Shown: positions 19,384-19,634 of the stretch, one piece after another
Position numbering within the stretch: the stretch's first letter is position 1
How the letters are laid out: each line of letters opens with the position of its first letter
Source: Cochliopodium minus
Lineage: Eukaryota; Discosea; Himatismenida; Cochliopodiidae
NCBI GenBank assembly: GCA_024220525.1
Contig: JAMYWO010000057.1
Coordinates: 169,781-189,414 of the forward strand
DNA: 19,634 nucleotides
Direction: 5' to 3'
Program-made: the position numbers and the translations under genes
The notes under the pieces: generated by a model
What the model was told of the DNA's origin: nothing
Databases searched by the model: none
The model's input: the letters and a program-made list of their open reading frames with translations, nothing else

Positions 19384-19634
19384 GTAAGAAAAAAATTTAT
19401 AAAAAAAAATAAATTTAAAATCAAAAATAAAGGTTTATTTTGGATATAAAAGTGAGCAAAATTATTAAAATCAAAAATTAGATAAATTTAAAAATGAAAA
19501 TTTGTTAATAAAAATGATCGATAAAGGATCAATATTAATCACATATACAAATGATATTATGATTATTTGGATCTCATAGATCAATTATATAGTATCTTAT
19601 GTTGAGATATAAAAATTGATCCAAATTATATGGC
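19384..19634 (+). other. Intron at the right edge of the window
   Basis: Begins GTAAGAAAA just after the interrupted PH domain and has no acceptor followed by PH-like coding before the window ends. It is at least 251 nt. Its right part is the second copy of the dispersed repeat. Confidence 0.6.
19488..19634 (+). repeat. Dispersed GATC-rich repeat, copy 2 (right-edge intron)
   Basis: Matches copy 1 in the same orientation and block order, with small insertions (for example extra ATATAC and ATTATG stretches). It is cut off by the window end. It has five GATC sites. Divergence between the copies shows they are not a recent identical duplication. Confidence 0.8.

Noticed and set aside
1-19634. 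A bacterial-style defence, toxin or CRISPR system
   Set aside because: The window is spliced eukaryotic sequence with recognisable housekeeping and signalling genes. No spaced repeat array, integrase, transposase or reverse transcriptase is visible.

Overview
This is a nuclear DNA window from an AT-rich, intron-rich microbial eukaryote. No bacterial-style operon, ribosome binding site, tRNA, rRNA or CRISPR array is visible. Nearly all genes are broken by GT–AG introns, mostly 47–92 nt long, with GTAA or GTAT donors. TAA, TAG and TGA all end recognisable genes, so the code is standard. The Ras and Rho regulators, Asn/Thr-rich low complexity and AT-rich spacers would suit an amoeboid protist. 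The sequence alone does not fix the lineage. I rebuilt the gene models by hand from conserved protein similarity, splice sites and phase.

Layout, left to right: (1) 1–313 (+), the last two exons of an unrecognised gene. (2) 314–879, a spacer with a short protein-like fragment on the minus strand. (3) 880–5768 (–), a five-exon gene for a SAPS-domain protein (PP6/Sit4 phosphatase regulatory subunit family). It has a very long N-terminal disordered, repetitive region and a small zinc ribbon. (4) 5977–9172 (–), a seven-exon RasGAP with PH, two C2 and RasGAP domains. (5) 9371–13057 (+), the ten-exon catalytic subunit of DNA polymerase delta, essentially complete. (6) 13261–13734 (+), a two-exon YAE1-like protein. 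(7) 13914–16486 (+), a seven-exon protein of 662 residues that I do not recognise. (8) 16686 to the right edge (+), a RhoGEF with IQ, DH and PH regions, cut off inside the PH domain.

Genes are tightly packed, with spacers of about 180–210 bp. The RasGAP and polymerase genes diverge from a 198-bp shared region whose two ends carry the same A-tract plus TTGAAGGTAT sequence in mirror orientation. Related A-tract/TTG sequences lie ahead of three other genes and look like a core promoter or transcription-start element.

The window mixes housekeeping genes (polymerase delta, YAE1) with signalling genes (a phosphatase regulator, a RasGAP and a RhoGEF). I see no defence-type or mobile system. The most unusual items are the inverted architecture of the SAPS protein, the shared promoter motif, an intronic dispersed repeat in the RhoGEF gene, and the orphan 662-residue protein.
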